A stretch of 64,000 bases of DNA, from contig CM076193.1 of the NCBI GenBank assembly GCA_038277395.1, forward strand, positions 150,153,813 through 150,217,812. Reading direction: 5' to 3'. This document shows positions 20,006 through 30,516 of this stretch, one piece after another; position 1 is the stretch's first letter; the number at the start of each line of letters is the position of its first letter. The translations under genes and the position numbers were made by a program. The stretch comes from Dryocosmus kuriphilus (taxonomy: Eukaryota > Arthropoda > Insecta > Hymenoptera > Cynipidae). The notes beneath the pieces were generated by a model. The model saw only the letters and a list, made by a program, of their open reading frames with translations. It did not search any database and had not been told where the DNA came from.

Positions 20006-21846
20006 ATGGTACCTATATAAAACGCAAGCATAAAACAGTTTTTAATAAAAAGACTTCAAAGTCTTTGTTACAAACAAAGCCGGGAAGTTCTTCATCTGAA
20101 CATTCTTGCAACAAAAATCCTAAGGCATTTTGTTACATATGTGCCAAGTATTATTTTGCAGCTAAACGGAGACCAATATCAAATAATATCAAGAGAATTT
20201 ACAAGGATTGTTTTGGGATTGATGTTGCTGACCAGGATAAAAAGTGGACTCCGCACGAAGTATGTAGTGCTTGTTACACGATGATGACAAGATATGATTC
20301 CAAAAAAGAATCTGAAGTGAAGTTTGTGAAACCTGCATGTTGGCGAAAACCATTATGCGAAGAAGACTGTTATATCTGCATGACAAATGTAACAGGAATT
20401 AACAGAAAAAACATTCATCGTCTTCAATATCCTGACGCACCAAACTTGATAAGACCAGTAGAGAAAAATGATGACATTGACCATGAACTGGAAACTTCAA
20501 TCAATTCTCCTGAAAGTATGTCAATCCGAAACGATTGCTATGTGGGTGACGTTGAAGAACAGGAATCTTCAAGCGATGAAAGAGAGAGTACAAGCAGTCA
20601 AAACTATGTAACTAGTGATCAAGACAAGGCCCCCAAAACTATAAATCAAGAACAGATGAATGATCTTGTGAGAGATTTCGGTTTACCTAAGGATAAAGCG
20701 GAATATTTAGCTTCATTCAGGAAACAACACAACTGGCTATCTAAAGACACAAGAGTATCATTTTACCGGCACAGAGAAGAAAACTTTAGAAAATATTTCA
20801 CGTTGATACAGGAACCTTCATTAGTATATTGCAATGACGTGGAAGGTTTAATGAATGAAATGCATACGGGAATTTATAAAGGTGACGAATGGAGAATATT
20901 CATAGACTCCTCTAAGCAAAGTCTGAAGGTAGTATTACTCCATAACACCAATGTATATGCTCCAATACCAATAGCGCATTCAACCCTACTAAAGGAAGAA
21001 TATAGTACATTGAAATTCATATTAGAGGCAACTAAATATTCTGAGCACAAATGGTTGATTTGCGGCGATTTTAAGATCTTAACTATATTGTTAGGACAAC
21101 AAGCTGGATATACAAAACATCCTTGCTTTTTGTGTCTATGGGACAGTAGAGATCGCGCAAATCACTATGTTAAAAAAACATTGACGGACAGAATCTCTCT
21201 CCAGGCAGGTTCTGCAAACATGTTACACGAACCACTGGTTGATCGCAGTAAGGTTTTGCTTCCACCTCTCCACATCAAACTCGGCTTAATGAAGCAATTT
21301 GTTAAAGCTTTGGATAAAGCTGGAAAATGCTTCGAAAAACTTAAAGAACTTTTTCCTCATCTTAGTGATGCAAAAATCACTCAAGGTATCTTCGATGGAC
21401 CACAAATACGCAAACTAATGAGAGATGGTGACTTCATTTCTACAATGCATGACAAGGAAGAAGCAGCCTGGATAAGTTTTAAAGATGTTGTGGAGAATTT
21501 TCTTGGGAACCATAAAAGTGAAAACTACGAAGAAATAGTGGTTCAAATAATATCGAATTATAAGGAGCTAGGGTGTTTGATGAGTCTAAAGTTACACTAT
21601 TTGCACTCACATATAGATTGCTTCCCAAAAAATCTAGGAGATTTTAGTGAGGAGCAAGGGGAGAGGTTCCATCAAGACATAAAAACAATGGAAATGAGAT
21701 ATCAAGGTCGATGGGATGTCAATATGATAGCTGATTACTGCTGGTCATTAAAGAGAAAAAGTAACAAGAACGGAGTAAAGCGTAAAAAGAAACCGCTCCT
21801 TAGATCTTTTGAGGACAAAAGGGTTAGATATCACAAAAAACAGTGA
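19996..21846 (+). CDS. DDE transposase-like protein, 616 codons
   Basis: Open from 19996 to the TGA at 21844-21846. It probably cuts and joins the element's own ends. Zinc-binding cysteine pairs lie near the N-terminus (CYIC, residues ~46-49; VCSAC, ~91-95; CYIC, ~124-127). A Ser/Glu-rich linker follows (~165-215). A candidate RNase-H-fold core has RIFIDSSKQSLKVVLLHN (first Asp, ~311), WLICGDFKIL (second Asp, ~355) and FSEEQGERFHQDIKTMEMRY (Glu, ~555), with conserved HPCFLCLWDSR between. The C-terminus is basic. I have seen this block order in repeated proteins of many invertebrates but do not know its superfamily. The first codon is GTG and no in-frame ATG occurs in the first ~95 codons. An upstream exon or 5' replacement is therefore likely. 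Confidence 0.75.
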   Translation: MIFHGTYIKRKHKTVFNKKTSKSLLQTKPGSSSSEHSCNKNPKAFCYICAKYYFAAKRRPISNNIKRIYKDCFGIDVADQDKKWTPHEVCSACYTMMTRYDSKKESEVKFVKPACWRKPLCEEDCYICMTNVTGINRKNIHRLQYPDAPNLIRPVEKNDDIDHELETSINSPESMSIRNDCYVGDVEEQESSSDERESTSSQNYVTSDQDKAPKTINQEQMNDLVRDFGLPKDKAEYLASFRKQHNWLSKDTRVSFYRHREENFRKYFTLIQEPSLVYCNDVEGLMNEMHTGIYKGDEWRIFIDSSKQSLKVVLLHNTNVYAPIPIAHSTLLKEEYSTLKFILEATKYSEHKWLICGDFKILTILLGQQAGYTKHPCFLCLWDSRDRANHYVKKTLTDRISLQAGSANMLHEPLVDRSKVLLPPLHIKLGLMKQFVKALDKAGKCFEKLKELFPHLSDAKITQGIFDGPQIRKLMRDGDFISTMHDKEEAAWISFKDVVENFLGNHKSENYEEIVVQIISNYKELGCLMSLKLHYLHSHIDCFPKNLGDFSEEQGERFHQDIKTMEMRYQGRWDVNMIADYCWSLKRKSNKNGVKRKKKPLLRSFEDKRVRYHKKQ

Positions 21847-21889
21847 ATCTAGTGATAACTCCTGAAAGTCAATGTAACGGATTAGAAAT

Positions 21890-22427
21890 TTTAACAAAAA
21901 TCATATTAAACAATTTCGTTTGACCCTGATCCTCACATAATGGGGTGAAAATGATCCTAGAATCAGATTAAGCGATCCCAGAAACGTTTCAGAAGAGTGG
22001 CTTCCTCAGATTAAATGTTTTTTTCTCACTTTGAGACCGTAACATGACCTTGATCCTGACCTCATGAGGTCAAATTAACCCTATATTTGGATTAAGCGAC
22101 CAAAAAACGTATAAGAGTAGAGGTTTTCTCTAATGAAATGTTTTATTAATTGCTAAACTTAGAATGACCTTAATACCCACCTGGCGGAGTCAAAATGACC
22201 CTGGATTCAGATTCAGCGACCCCAGAAACGGCTTAGAGTAACAATTCACATTGATTAGATCATTATTTCTCATCTTGACCTTGACTTGACCTTAATACTG
22301 ACCTTATCGGGTCAAAATGACCCCGGATTCGGATTCAGCGACCCTGAAAACGTCTTAGAGTAGAGGTTTTCTCCGATCTAACGGTTTTCTCGACTTTGAC
22401 CTTGAATTGACCTTTATCCTGACCTGG
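21890..22427 (-). repeat. Right terminal array: inverted ~120-bp units
   Basis: Inverted landmarks (AAACGT..) fall near 21986, 22110, 22231 and 22352, giving spacings of about 121-124 bp. The sequence mirrors the left array unit for unit, including the distinctive CCCTATATTTGGATTAAGCG variant. The outermost unit is cut at about 22427. Confidence 0.9.
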
Positions 22428-22940
22428 AAGGAGATTGTACTCGCTTTTAAAAGTCAAACTCACAATTCTCTGGTTACTATATAAACTAGTTATTCGGGCA
22501 GCTCACAAGCTGAACTGTACTGTTTCAAATATTTATTTTAAAACTAATTGTTTCAGTAATATCTCTTTTCACAATTTGAAGTAGTAATGCTCGCTTTAGG
22601 TTTTATATATTTTTAGATTACTACCTTATACAGTGTCTAAAACTATACAAATTGTTTCTTGTACAATGCGAACAAGTAAACTTGAAGTTGACAATGCGTA
22701 AAAGTGAATCTAATTATCTGCTTTTTTCCGTGTGAGATAGAAAATTATTATAATTTTTGTTTCTGCTGCCTCTATCATTTAATCTATAACAAACATCGTA
22801 ATCTTTCATGATTCTGAAGCTGCTATTCAATGGGTAAAAAATCCAGCAAATAAGGAAAATGTTCGGTTCTGATATCAAAAATCTTCCTCCTTTCACAATG
22901 TGTATTTACTTTAAAGAATAAATAAAACGTGTCTTTGGAG
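22428..22940. other. Unassigned spacer
   Basis: AT-rich DNA with a TATATAAACTAG sequence near 22481 that resembles a core promoter. No adjoining coding frame was found. An AATAAA-rich end at 22915-22925 precedes the better promoter candidate. Confidence 0.35.
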
Positions 22941-22946
22941 AAAGGT

Positions 22947-22983
22947 TATAAAAGTTAGTATTAATACTGGTCATTTATTCAGT
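22947..22983 (+). promoter_or_regulatory. Candidate core promoter (TATA box and initiator)
   Basis: TATAAAAG at 22947-22954 is followed by an arthropod-type initiator TCAGT at 22979-22983. The spacing is about 34 bp from the TATA start to the initiator A, slightly longer than usual. It sits 74 bp upstream of the ATG of a signal-peptide exon. Confidence 0.5.
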
Positions 22984-23103
22984 AACTTTCTATTCGAGAT
23001 TCTGGTAAATCAGTTTACGTTTCTCCATAATAAAATTGATACTATTCCGAAAAAATGAAGCTTTTTGCTGCGATTCTACTCATTACGTTTCTTCATATTA
23101 TAT
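22981..23103 (+). CDS. Candidate first exon encoding a signal peptide
   Basis: The ATG at 23055 opens MKLFAAILLITFLHII and then hits a consensus splice donor (T|GTAAGT, donor at 23104). Lys2 followed by a 13-residue hydrophobic core is a textbook secretory signal. A phase-1 intron straight after the signal peptide is common in small secreted proteins of arthropods. A TATA box and initiator stand upstream at the right distance. I could not find a convincing second exon. The acceptor at 23490 gives an immediate stop, and the exons at 44.4 and 56.7 kb share the phase but lie far away, the former also creating a stop. This is an orphan exon of a real gene or a duplicated remnant. Confidence 0.5.
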
Positions 23104-23114
23104 GTAAGTCTGCA

Positions 23115-23310
23115 CTGTTAAAAATAGCTGATTGAATTTTCAACAACATGCCGTGGAAGTTTTTTACAATTACCATTGTTGAAGTTTCAACAACATGTGA
23201 ATGAAAATTCAATCACAGGCGTAATTGAAATTTTAACCACTTGTAATTGAAATTTCAATAACAGTTACTTATTTTTCATTTACGTGTAATTGAAATTTCA
23301 GAAATATGAA
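23115..23310. repeat. TTGAAATTTCAA-rich repeat with CACTGTTAAAAATA end
   Basis: Begins GCACTGTTAAAAATAGC and carries several copies of GAAATTTCAAC/GTTGAAATTTCAA palindromes. A related sequence in inverse orientation ends at 36222 (TATTTCTAACAGTGTG). Each may be an end of a MITE-like family. Confidence 0.6.
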
Positions 23311-23317
23311 AAAAATA

Positions 23318-23455
23318 TATACACGGAAAACGGAAGTTACTTAGATCAATTAAAGTTCATTTGGCTCTATTCAATTACAAAATTTACTTAATGAATTGAG
23401 CAAAGTAAACTTTACTTGAAAGATAAAGTTATTTCCATTTTCCGTGTATATAGAG
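23318..23455. mobile_element. Small MITE
   Basis: Inverted ends TATACACGGAAAACGGAA (23319) and TTCCATTTTCCGTGTATA (23434-23452) enclose about 100 bp of AT-rich DNA. Non-coding. Confidence 0.75.
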
Positions 23456-24418
23456 TGCAGTTGTGAATTCCAAAAAGAATTATTTTGCAGGCTGAAAACA
23501 ATGTGTTTGATTCAAGATATTTATTCTATGAAAGCCACCGGTTTTAATCAACTCGTATACTTATATATACTGATTATAAATGTTAATTTTCAAACATTGA
23601 AAATTATGTTAAAGTCATACCATGTTTCCTGAAAAATTGAATTATTTGAAATTCATCAACTCTACTTAACTTTGCATTTTGTACTTCAAATTACGATAAT
23701 GTAAAATTTATTTTGAAAATTAATCACTACGATAATTTGGACGAGAAACAATGACAGTAAGTACGAAGAAAAATTCTGATTTATTACAAATTCGGCAGAA
23801 GTGGAATACCTCTTTTTAACATAAGTATAAAACTAAGAAACCGTGAATTTTTTTGTGTAATCATTCACTTTTTAAAATCATAATTTGTTAAAAATCACGT
23901 AATCATGACCATGCTGTCTTTAAACATAAATATATGACTCATAATCCATTAGTTTCTTGGTAAAATTATTCAACGCTTAAAATCTCATATCAATTTATTA
24001 TAAATTAAATAAAGCTGTTACATACCTTTGATCACAACTATATTATAAAATAAGACAAACTTTAATTTTTTCTTGAAATTATTGAATACTTAAAATCTTA
24101 ATGTAATAAAAATCATGAAACATGTCTTTGACAATAACTATAAAACCAAGAAACCTTAAATTTATTCGTGAAGTCATTCAAACTTTGACCTAGATTTCGT
24201 ACATCTATATCAAAATGCTAGGGCCTTCTTTTGGCACCCGTTGCTCGCTTGTCTCCTGTTTCTCTCTCACTAACTGGATTGACTTCCAAAATGATCCTAA
24301 AAAAATGTATAATTCAAAGTATACAATAACAGATTTCTATATGAAATATACTAATTCAAGACTTTCGGCTAGAAGAAAAGGGAATGTCTTGGGGAAAATT
24401 GTCTTTTCGCGGATAATG
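23456..24418. other. Unassigned AT-rich DNA
   Basis: Loosely repeated phrases such as AAACTAAGAAACCGTGAA (23829), AAACCAAGAAACCTTAAA (24141) and AAAATCATGTAATCATGA-like stretches recur. They point to a decayed tandem repeat of roughly 100-150 bp. The open frame at 24215-24439 has no recognisable domain. Confidence 0.4.
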
Positions 24419-24709
24419 CACGGAGAAACTTTTATATGAATTTTTAATAATTTTTATTATAAAACTTTTTAATTTAGGGATAAAGGTTTTACTGTGAGAA
24501 TTTTTGGCAATACAAATATACTAAACTTAAATAGCTTATACCAAATTTTACTGTAACCCATACTAAAGTTTCATATCATTTTTCTAAAGTTTAGCATTTT
24601 TACTGACAAAAATTCTCAGAGTGAAACGTTTGTCCCTAAATTGAAAAATATTATAGCATATATTAGTAAAAGAAAAATAGAAAGATTCATATAAACAGTT
24701 TCTCCGTGT
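24419..24709. mobile_element. MITE, ~290 bp
   Basis: Ends CACGGAGAAACTTTTATATG (24419) and CATATAAACAGTTTCTCCGTG (24688-24708, shown in two parts: CATATAAACAG, TTTCTCCGTG) are inverted copies. Inside, AGGGATAAAGGTTTTACTGTGAG mirrors the sequence near 24615-24640. Non-coding. Confidence 0.8.
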
Positions 24710-25511
24710 GAGCTCTAATAACGGGGCACTTTCCTGAAACTATGAATAAAAAATACCTTTGAAGGAACTCCATGGTTTTGGCGATTTTCAGGGGATAAGC
24801 ATATCATAGGCAATAGTAAAGGATGAATGTTATATACATTCCCTCAGACACATCTTTAACTTCGATGTATTCCTTTTTCTCAATGAAGATACTGCATAAA
24901 ACATTCCCTTCATAAAACGATGTACCTGTATAAAAGTAAATTTCAGTTGATGTTGATGATTGAATAAAAACGATATCAGTTTTCAAGCACAAAAAATATA
25001 AGCTCTTAAAATTGATTGAACATAATTTCATATGCAAAACATTTTCCTTGAAAGACAAGCAATGCAATAAAAGTTTTGACGAGTTTGAAAACTATTTACT
25101 TGGAACTAATTATTTTATATACAAATATCGGTAAGGAAATAATTTTATGTTTGAAACAACTTGCAATTGATTACAATATCTTTATTGATTTATTGACACT
25201 GAAACCATTAAGAAAAGTATGAGTAAGCTATCAATTTGACTTACATAAAAAAATACGAGCAATAAATTTTGTTCTTCGTTCAAATGAGCAATAATTAGAG
25301 GATATATTGCCAATATTTGTAGGGCTTTACAACGCACCAATGCACTTTAACTGCACTATGTATTTTGCTTTCTGTAAAATGTTTGTCAATTTTTCAACTT
25401 TTTCTTTTTCGGGTGCGAAAGGTTTCTTTGTCTTAAGTTCGTCTATTTCCAAATCAAAATTTGTGCAGTGCAATTTAAAATACTTCCATATTGGCTTAGC
25501 TTTATTAGTCA
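24710..25511. other. Unassigned AT-rich DNA
   Basis: No recognisable gene. The minus frame 25067-24804 (87 codons) and the plus frame at 25307-25537 are unremarkable and lack domains. The right boundary is the 3' tail of the minus-strand LINE. Confidence 0.4.
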
Positions 25512-25659
25512 TTATTATTATTATTTCATACGGGTAGGGTCATTTAAGTCCCATAGCACTGAGGTTAGCTAATGTAACCTATTGTACCTTACCCTTAAAT
25601 TTAAGCCTCTCTAAGGAGGCCGGTTTCCATCATATATGCGTATATCGCCGTATATGGAA

Positions 25660-26986
25660 TACGAGGGCCTACCCAAAAGAAACCGAACTGATGTTGTGGG
25701 GAGCGGAGTTGTTTAGTACCGGGTTTTTGCCGGTAGGTGCGTGTAGAGGCACTTTTCACCAGTTAGTATGCCAACTGTTATCACTGTGTAAGGTTGCATT
25801 TGGTGTGTGTAATTTTTTTTGTGACTGTTGCTTTGCGCGCTCGTCGTTTTTTGTGATGGTTGATTTTCGTGATCAGCGTGCCAACGTGAGGTTTTGCTTC
25901 CTGCTCGGGAAAACGGGCACAGAAACTCTTCAAATGTTAAAAACGGCCTACAAGGATGATGCTATGGGAAAAACTCAAGTGTTCGAGTGGTTTTTTCGTT
26001 TTAAAAGTGGGGAAATGTCAATTGACGACCAACCTCGCTCTGGACGTCCTTCGACGGCCCGAACCGACGAAAATATTGAAAAAATTCGTGAAATCATCCT
26101 GGAAGATCGACGAAGGACCATCGAAGAAGTTGTGGAGAAATCTGGCGTGAGTTGGAGTTCAGTACAGAGAATTCTAAGTGAAGATTTGGGGATGAGAAGG
26201 GTGGCTGCAAAATTTGTTCCTCGACTGCTGATTGCAGAGCAAAAACAAGGCCGCGCGCAAGCATGCTCTGCTTTGAAGGAGGAATTCCAAAATGATCCAA
26301 ACTTTTTTTCCAAGGTCATAACAGGTGACGAATCGTGGTGTTATGGATACGATCCTGAAACTAAGCAACAGTTAAGTCCATGGAAGACTCAAAATTCGCC
26401 TCGCCCTAAAAAAGCTCGTCAGGTGAGGTCAAACATTAAGACGATGCTCATTTGTTTTTTCGATGTGAGAGGAGTCGTCCATTCAGAATTTGTTCCACCG
26501 GGTCAGACAGTTAATCAGGCATTTTACCTGGAAGTCTTGAAAAGATTGCGCAACAGTTTACGACGGAAAAGGCCTGATTTGTGGCAGTCGGGGGACTGGT
26601 TTTTCCACCACGACAACGCCCCTGCTCACACAGCTCTTTCTGTGCGCCGATTTTTGACCAAAAATAGCATGGCGACTGTTCCTCACCCACCCTATTCACC
26701 CGATTTAGCCCCCTGTGACTTTTTTCTATTCCCCCGAATGAAAAGGGACATGAAAGGAAAGCGTTTTGCGGACGTAGCTAAAGTGAAGGAAAAAACGACG
26801 GAGGCGCTGTCAAGCATCACAAAAGAGGAATTTAAAAAATGTTTCGAACAATGGAATAAAAGATTAGATAAGTGTATTGTCTCCAATGGAGAGTACTTTG
26901 AAGGAGATTAAATGTTTTTTGTAGAAAAATCAAAATAATAACTTTGTACAACAGTAGTTCGGTTTCTTTTGGGTAGGCCCTCCTAT
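25660..26986 (+). mobile_element. Mariner element, structurally intact
   Basis: Ends ACGAGGGCCTACCCAAAAGA (25661) and its complement at 26966-26985, with one mismatch (CCTCCTA for CCTCGTA). Flanking TA is consistent with mariner insertion. It lies in the opposite orientation within the 3' part of the LINE ORF2. Reading across the gap restores a sensible LINE end. The sister copy is at 15099-16426. Confidence 0.95.
25856..26911 (+). CDS. Mariner transposase, intact 351-residue frame
   Basis: A cut-and-paste transposase that binds the element ends and inserts at TA. I chose the ATG at 25856 (MVDFRDQRANVRFCFLLGK). The frame stays open 55 codons further upstream, but that part lies in the element leader, and 351 residues is the usual mariner length. 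The two helix-turn-helix motifs occupy ~1-110. The WVPHEL-equivalent linker is FVPRLLIAEQ. The catalytic triad is TGDESW, HHDNAPAH and YSPDLAPCDFFLFP, with exactly 34 residues between the last two aspartates (D,D34D). The end is FEGD. All key residues are present and there is no stop, unlike the sister copy. Activity is plausible but not shown; the right terminal repeat has one changed base. Confidence 0.95.
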   Translation: MVDFRDQRANVRFCFLLGKTGTETLQMLKTAYKDDAMGKTQVFEWFFRFKSGEMSIDDQPRSGRPSTARTDENIEKIREIILEDRRRTIEEVVEKSGVSWSSVQRILSEDLGMRRVAAKFVPRLLIAEQKQGRAQACSALKEEFQNDPNFFSKVITGDESWCYGYDPETKQQLSPWKTQNSPRPKKARQVRSNIKTMLICFFDVRGVVHSEFVPPGQTVNQAFYLEVLKRLRNSLRRKRPDLWQSGDWFFHHDNAPAHTALSVRRFLTKNSMATVPHPPYSPDLAPCDFFLFPRMKRDMKGKRFADVAKVKEKTTEALSSITKEEFKKCFEQWNKRLDKCIVSNGEYFEGD

Positions 26987-29900
26987 CTGCGAAATCATCT
27001 GGTTCGCAGAATTGATTATCGAAATGCTTAGATCTGAGGTTTACAAGCACATCACACTCGCATAGTATGTGATGTGCTGTCTCCTCTCGGAAGCCGCATT
27101 TCCGACAGCGAGGATCGCTGTCAACTTTCATATTAGTCAGGTGCTTCTTTAGGCGGCAGTGGCCCGTGAGCATTTCCACCACTATCTTCACCTGCTTTCT
27201 TCCGATGTTCAGGAGTTTCTTAGATTTTCCTATGCATGGTTCTTTAATATATTTTTTAGAGTGTACCACACCTCTTGTCACTCTCCAATACTCAATGTGC
27301 TCCTTCAAAAGCCATTTCTCAATGGCAAGCTTAGCTGAAGCATATGAGATTCCGCAGTATAGCTCAGGTCCATTGAAGGGCTATATAGTCCCTCTTTTTG
27401 CAAGCGTATCTGTTCTCTCGTTGCCCTCAATTTCCTCATGCCCAGGGACCCAGATCAATTTGACCCAGTTTTTACTAGACACTAAGAGGAGTTCTTGAAG
27501 GCAACTCCAGACAAGTTTGGATGTAAATTCTTCCGATAGGAGGGCTTTCAGAGCCGCTTGACTCTCAGAGCATATGTAAACGTGATGATTGGTAAATCCA
27601 AGCCTACGAATCTCCTCAAAGCAGGCTTTAATGGCCATGATTTCAGCTTGGAATACAGTGGGGAATTTACCTAGTGCGATTGTTATATCAGCACTGGGGT
27701 TCCTCCCGTGTACTCCAGCTCCAGTACCAAAGGAGTCTTTTGAACCGTCCGTATACCAGACGAGACCTCCTGTTGTAAATATTTTCTTTCTCCTCTGCTC
27801 ATCATGCCAATCTTCCCTTTCTGGGAATAACACTTTAAATGGCTTCATGAACGAGTATTATTTCAGTATGCTGTCAGAGTGTATGCGAAGGATTTCATCC
27901 GCTAATAATACGCCTTTTACCAAGTCGTGTAGGTCATGGCATTCAATGTTTCAATGACCCCTTTTTAGGGAGTGTCTATACGCTTCCGCCGCAGCCCTCT
28001 GTCTAATTAGGATGTGCAGCGGCGGTATGCTCAAGATAGTCTCCAATGCCGCTGTTGGAGTTGTTCTCATTGAACCAGTGATTGCCAGGCAAAAGACCCT
28101 TTGTAGGCTCTCCAACTGATTCCTGGTGCTTGTGAGGCTTGTTCTATGCCCCCAGATCAATGAGGCATAGGTTATAATTGGTCTAATGATTATTGTGTAT
28201 AACCAATACACCACCTTGGGCTTTAATCCCCAATTCTTTCCGATTACGCCTCTGCAAACCCAGAAGGCTGCTTTGGCCTTTTTAACGATTGCGTCCACAT
28301 GCATCTTCCAAGTCAATTTAGGGTCGAAAATAACGCCTAAGTACTTAGCCGATGTCGAGAAATCGACTTTCTTGCCGTAGACCGTGGGATTCACGAGATC
28401 AGGCAGATTCCTGCGTCTCGTAAAAACCAGAAGTTCAGTTTTGTCTGGATTAACAGATAGGACACGGTCGCTGCACCAACATTCTACGATGTTGAGAGCA
28501 TTTTGCATGAGTCCGATCAACGTTCTTTCATGTTTACCTGTTATCAGAATAACAAGGTCATCTACATAACCTGGCGTGTAGTATCCTGATTCATTTAACC
28601 TATGTATTAGATCATCAATGACGAGTGCCCACAGGGTGGAGGATAGTACGCCTCCCTGTGGGCACCCCTTTTTAATCTTCGCTCTAACGCTATACCCGTG
28701 AAGCGAAGATTGGACTATTCTGTTGCACAACATTGAGCGGAACCATCTGTTAACCGTGGAGCCTACACCATGACTCTTAGCAGAATCGAATATAGACTCC
28801 GTTGGGGTGTTACTAAAGGCACCCTCTACGTCTAAAAACGCTGCAATCGCGACCTCCCCTAATCGTCCTGCCTTTTGCACGCGGGACGCAAATGCAAGAA
28901 GTGCGTCAATAGTTGATTTACCTTTCTGTGAGGCAAATTGATTACTATGAAGTGGTTTGTTTGGTAAAATTACCTTCTTCATATGAAAATCTACTAACTT
29001 TTCTAATGTTTTTAACATAAAAGAAGTTAGGCTAATTGGTCTGAATGACTTGGCCTCATAGTACGAGATGATGTTACATAACGCTCTAATTAGAACGTCC
29101 AAACCTTCTTGAATCAACGCCGGAAAAATACCGTCTTCCCCGACGGCTTTGTATGGATTGAACTGTCGAACAAACCACCTGATTTTTGAATGTGTTACAA
29201 TCCGGCTTGCCATTCTCCAATCATTCCCATTGGCCCTATGATCTGGGCTGTCGGTGGAATTCAACCTATCGGCCTCTTCCTCCAACTGACTCTCAGATCC
29301 GAAACCGGGAAAGTGAACACTCATGAGGTGTTCAAGGATTTCGCTAGCCGTTTCTGTCATATCACCTGTTGGCAGTGTTAATGCCCTCAGTTGACATGCT
29401 GGATTTTTCTTTAGGGCTCTCTGGAGATTAGCAGTATCAGGTACGTTTTGAATACCCTGGCAATGCCCCCTCCATGAGATCCTTTTAGCCGATTGTATTT
29501 CGTTAGTATATTTTGCTATACTAGCTCTATGCACTTCCCAATTACCAGTTTTCCTGGCTCTAATAAATAGTCTCCTAGTTTCTTTTTTTAAAAACTGAAG
29601 TCTATTATTCCACCAAGGAGCATCCTTGTATATTTTCTTAATACGGAGAGGACAGTTGTCCTCATACGATTTATGTATAGCCATATTGACTACATCCACA
29701 GCAAATTCTAGCTGATCGGTTGATCCTTCCAGGAATAATTGCCAAGGCCTCCCCAAGATCCTCCCTGTATTTATCCCAGTCGGTCGCTCTTGGGTTCCTA
29801 TACCTGATCGGACCAGAAGCGTCAGCAGTCAGTGAAAAGCATATATGCCTGTGATCTGACAGGGATGTCTCCGGCGATACATGCCATTCCCCGAACGCTT

Positions 29901-30516
29901 CACTAATGGATATAGAGCATATAGTTATGTCAATAACCTCCTGACACCTAGCTGTCACAAAGGTTGGAGTATTTCCGCGATTTAATATAGTTAAATCGGT
30001 AGTTGAAAGGTAATCTAAAAGATACTCACCTCTGCTGTTGATGTCCTTACTGTTCCATATCGTGTGATGCGCGTTTGCGTCACATCCGATAATCATTGGC
30101 CATCCTTTTGAACCGCAATAATCTACCAAGCGTCTTAACTCTTCTGATGATAGTAGGAGTAGGGAGTCGAATGGCAGATACGCAGAGCAAATCACCAAGG
30201 GATGTCGTTTTCCTCCCTTCATGTGCTGGGTCTTGATCGCTACAAGGTCTCTACTACAAAACCTTGGCAAGCAAACAAAGTCAATGTCCCTTCTAACATA
30301 TATGGCTGTCCGAGGGTTTTCATTTGTTCTATTGTAAACTATAGATCCATGTTTCTGGTGTATGCTCTTCACCTCCTCCTTGTAGCTCCAAGGTTCTTGG
30401 ATCAGTGCAAAAGCTGTATTTTCCACTGTAATGCGTCTGCTTAATACGGCAGATGCACCTTTACAGTGATGCAGATTTATTTGGGTAAAATCCAAACCCG
30501 AACTTCTGGTGCTGTC

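Larger units (their letters stand above)
18640..22427 (+). mobile_element. DNA transposon of unassigned superfamily with tandem-array inverted ends
   Basis: About 3.8 kb. Both ends are inverted arrays of the same ~120-bp unit, and between them lies one large open frame (19996-21846). The outer limits are not exact: similarity between the two ends runs from about 18707 inward on the left and 22424 inward on the right, with one extra unit part at the far left. No target duplication was found by eye. Foldback-type elements have arrayed ends of this kind, but I cannot place this one in a named superfamily. Confidence 0.75.

Noticed and set aside
18640..22427. Polinton/Maverick interpretation of the arrayed-end transposon
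   Set aside because: Only 3.8 kb, with no polymerase B, integrase, protease, ATPase or capsid frames.
23103..23491. Second exon at the TTTTGCAG acceptor near 23490
   Set aside because: The joined frame gives Cys then an immediate TGA.
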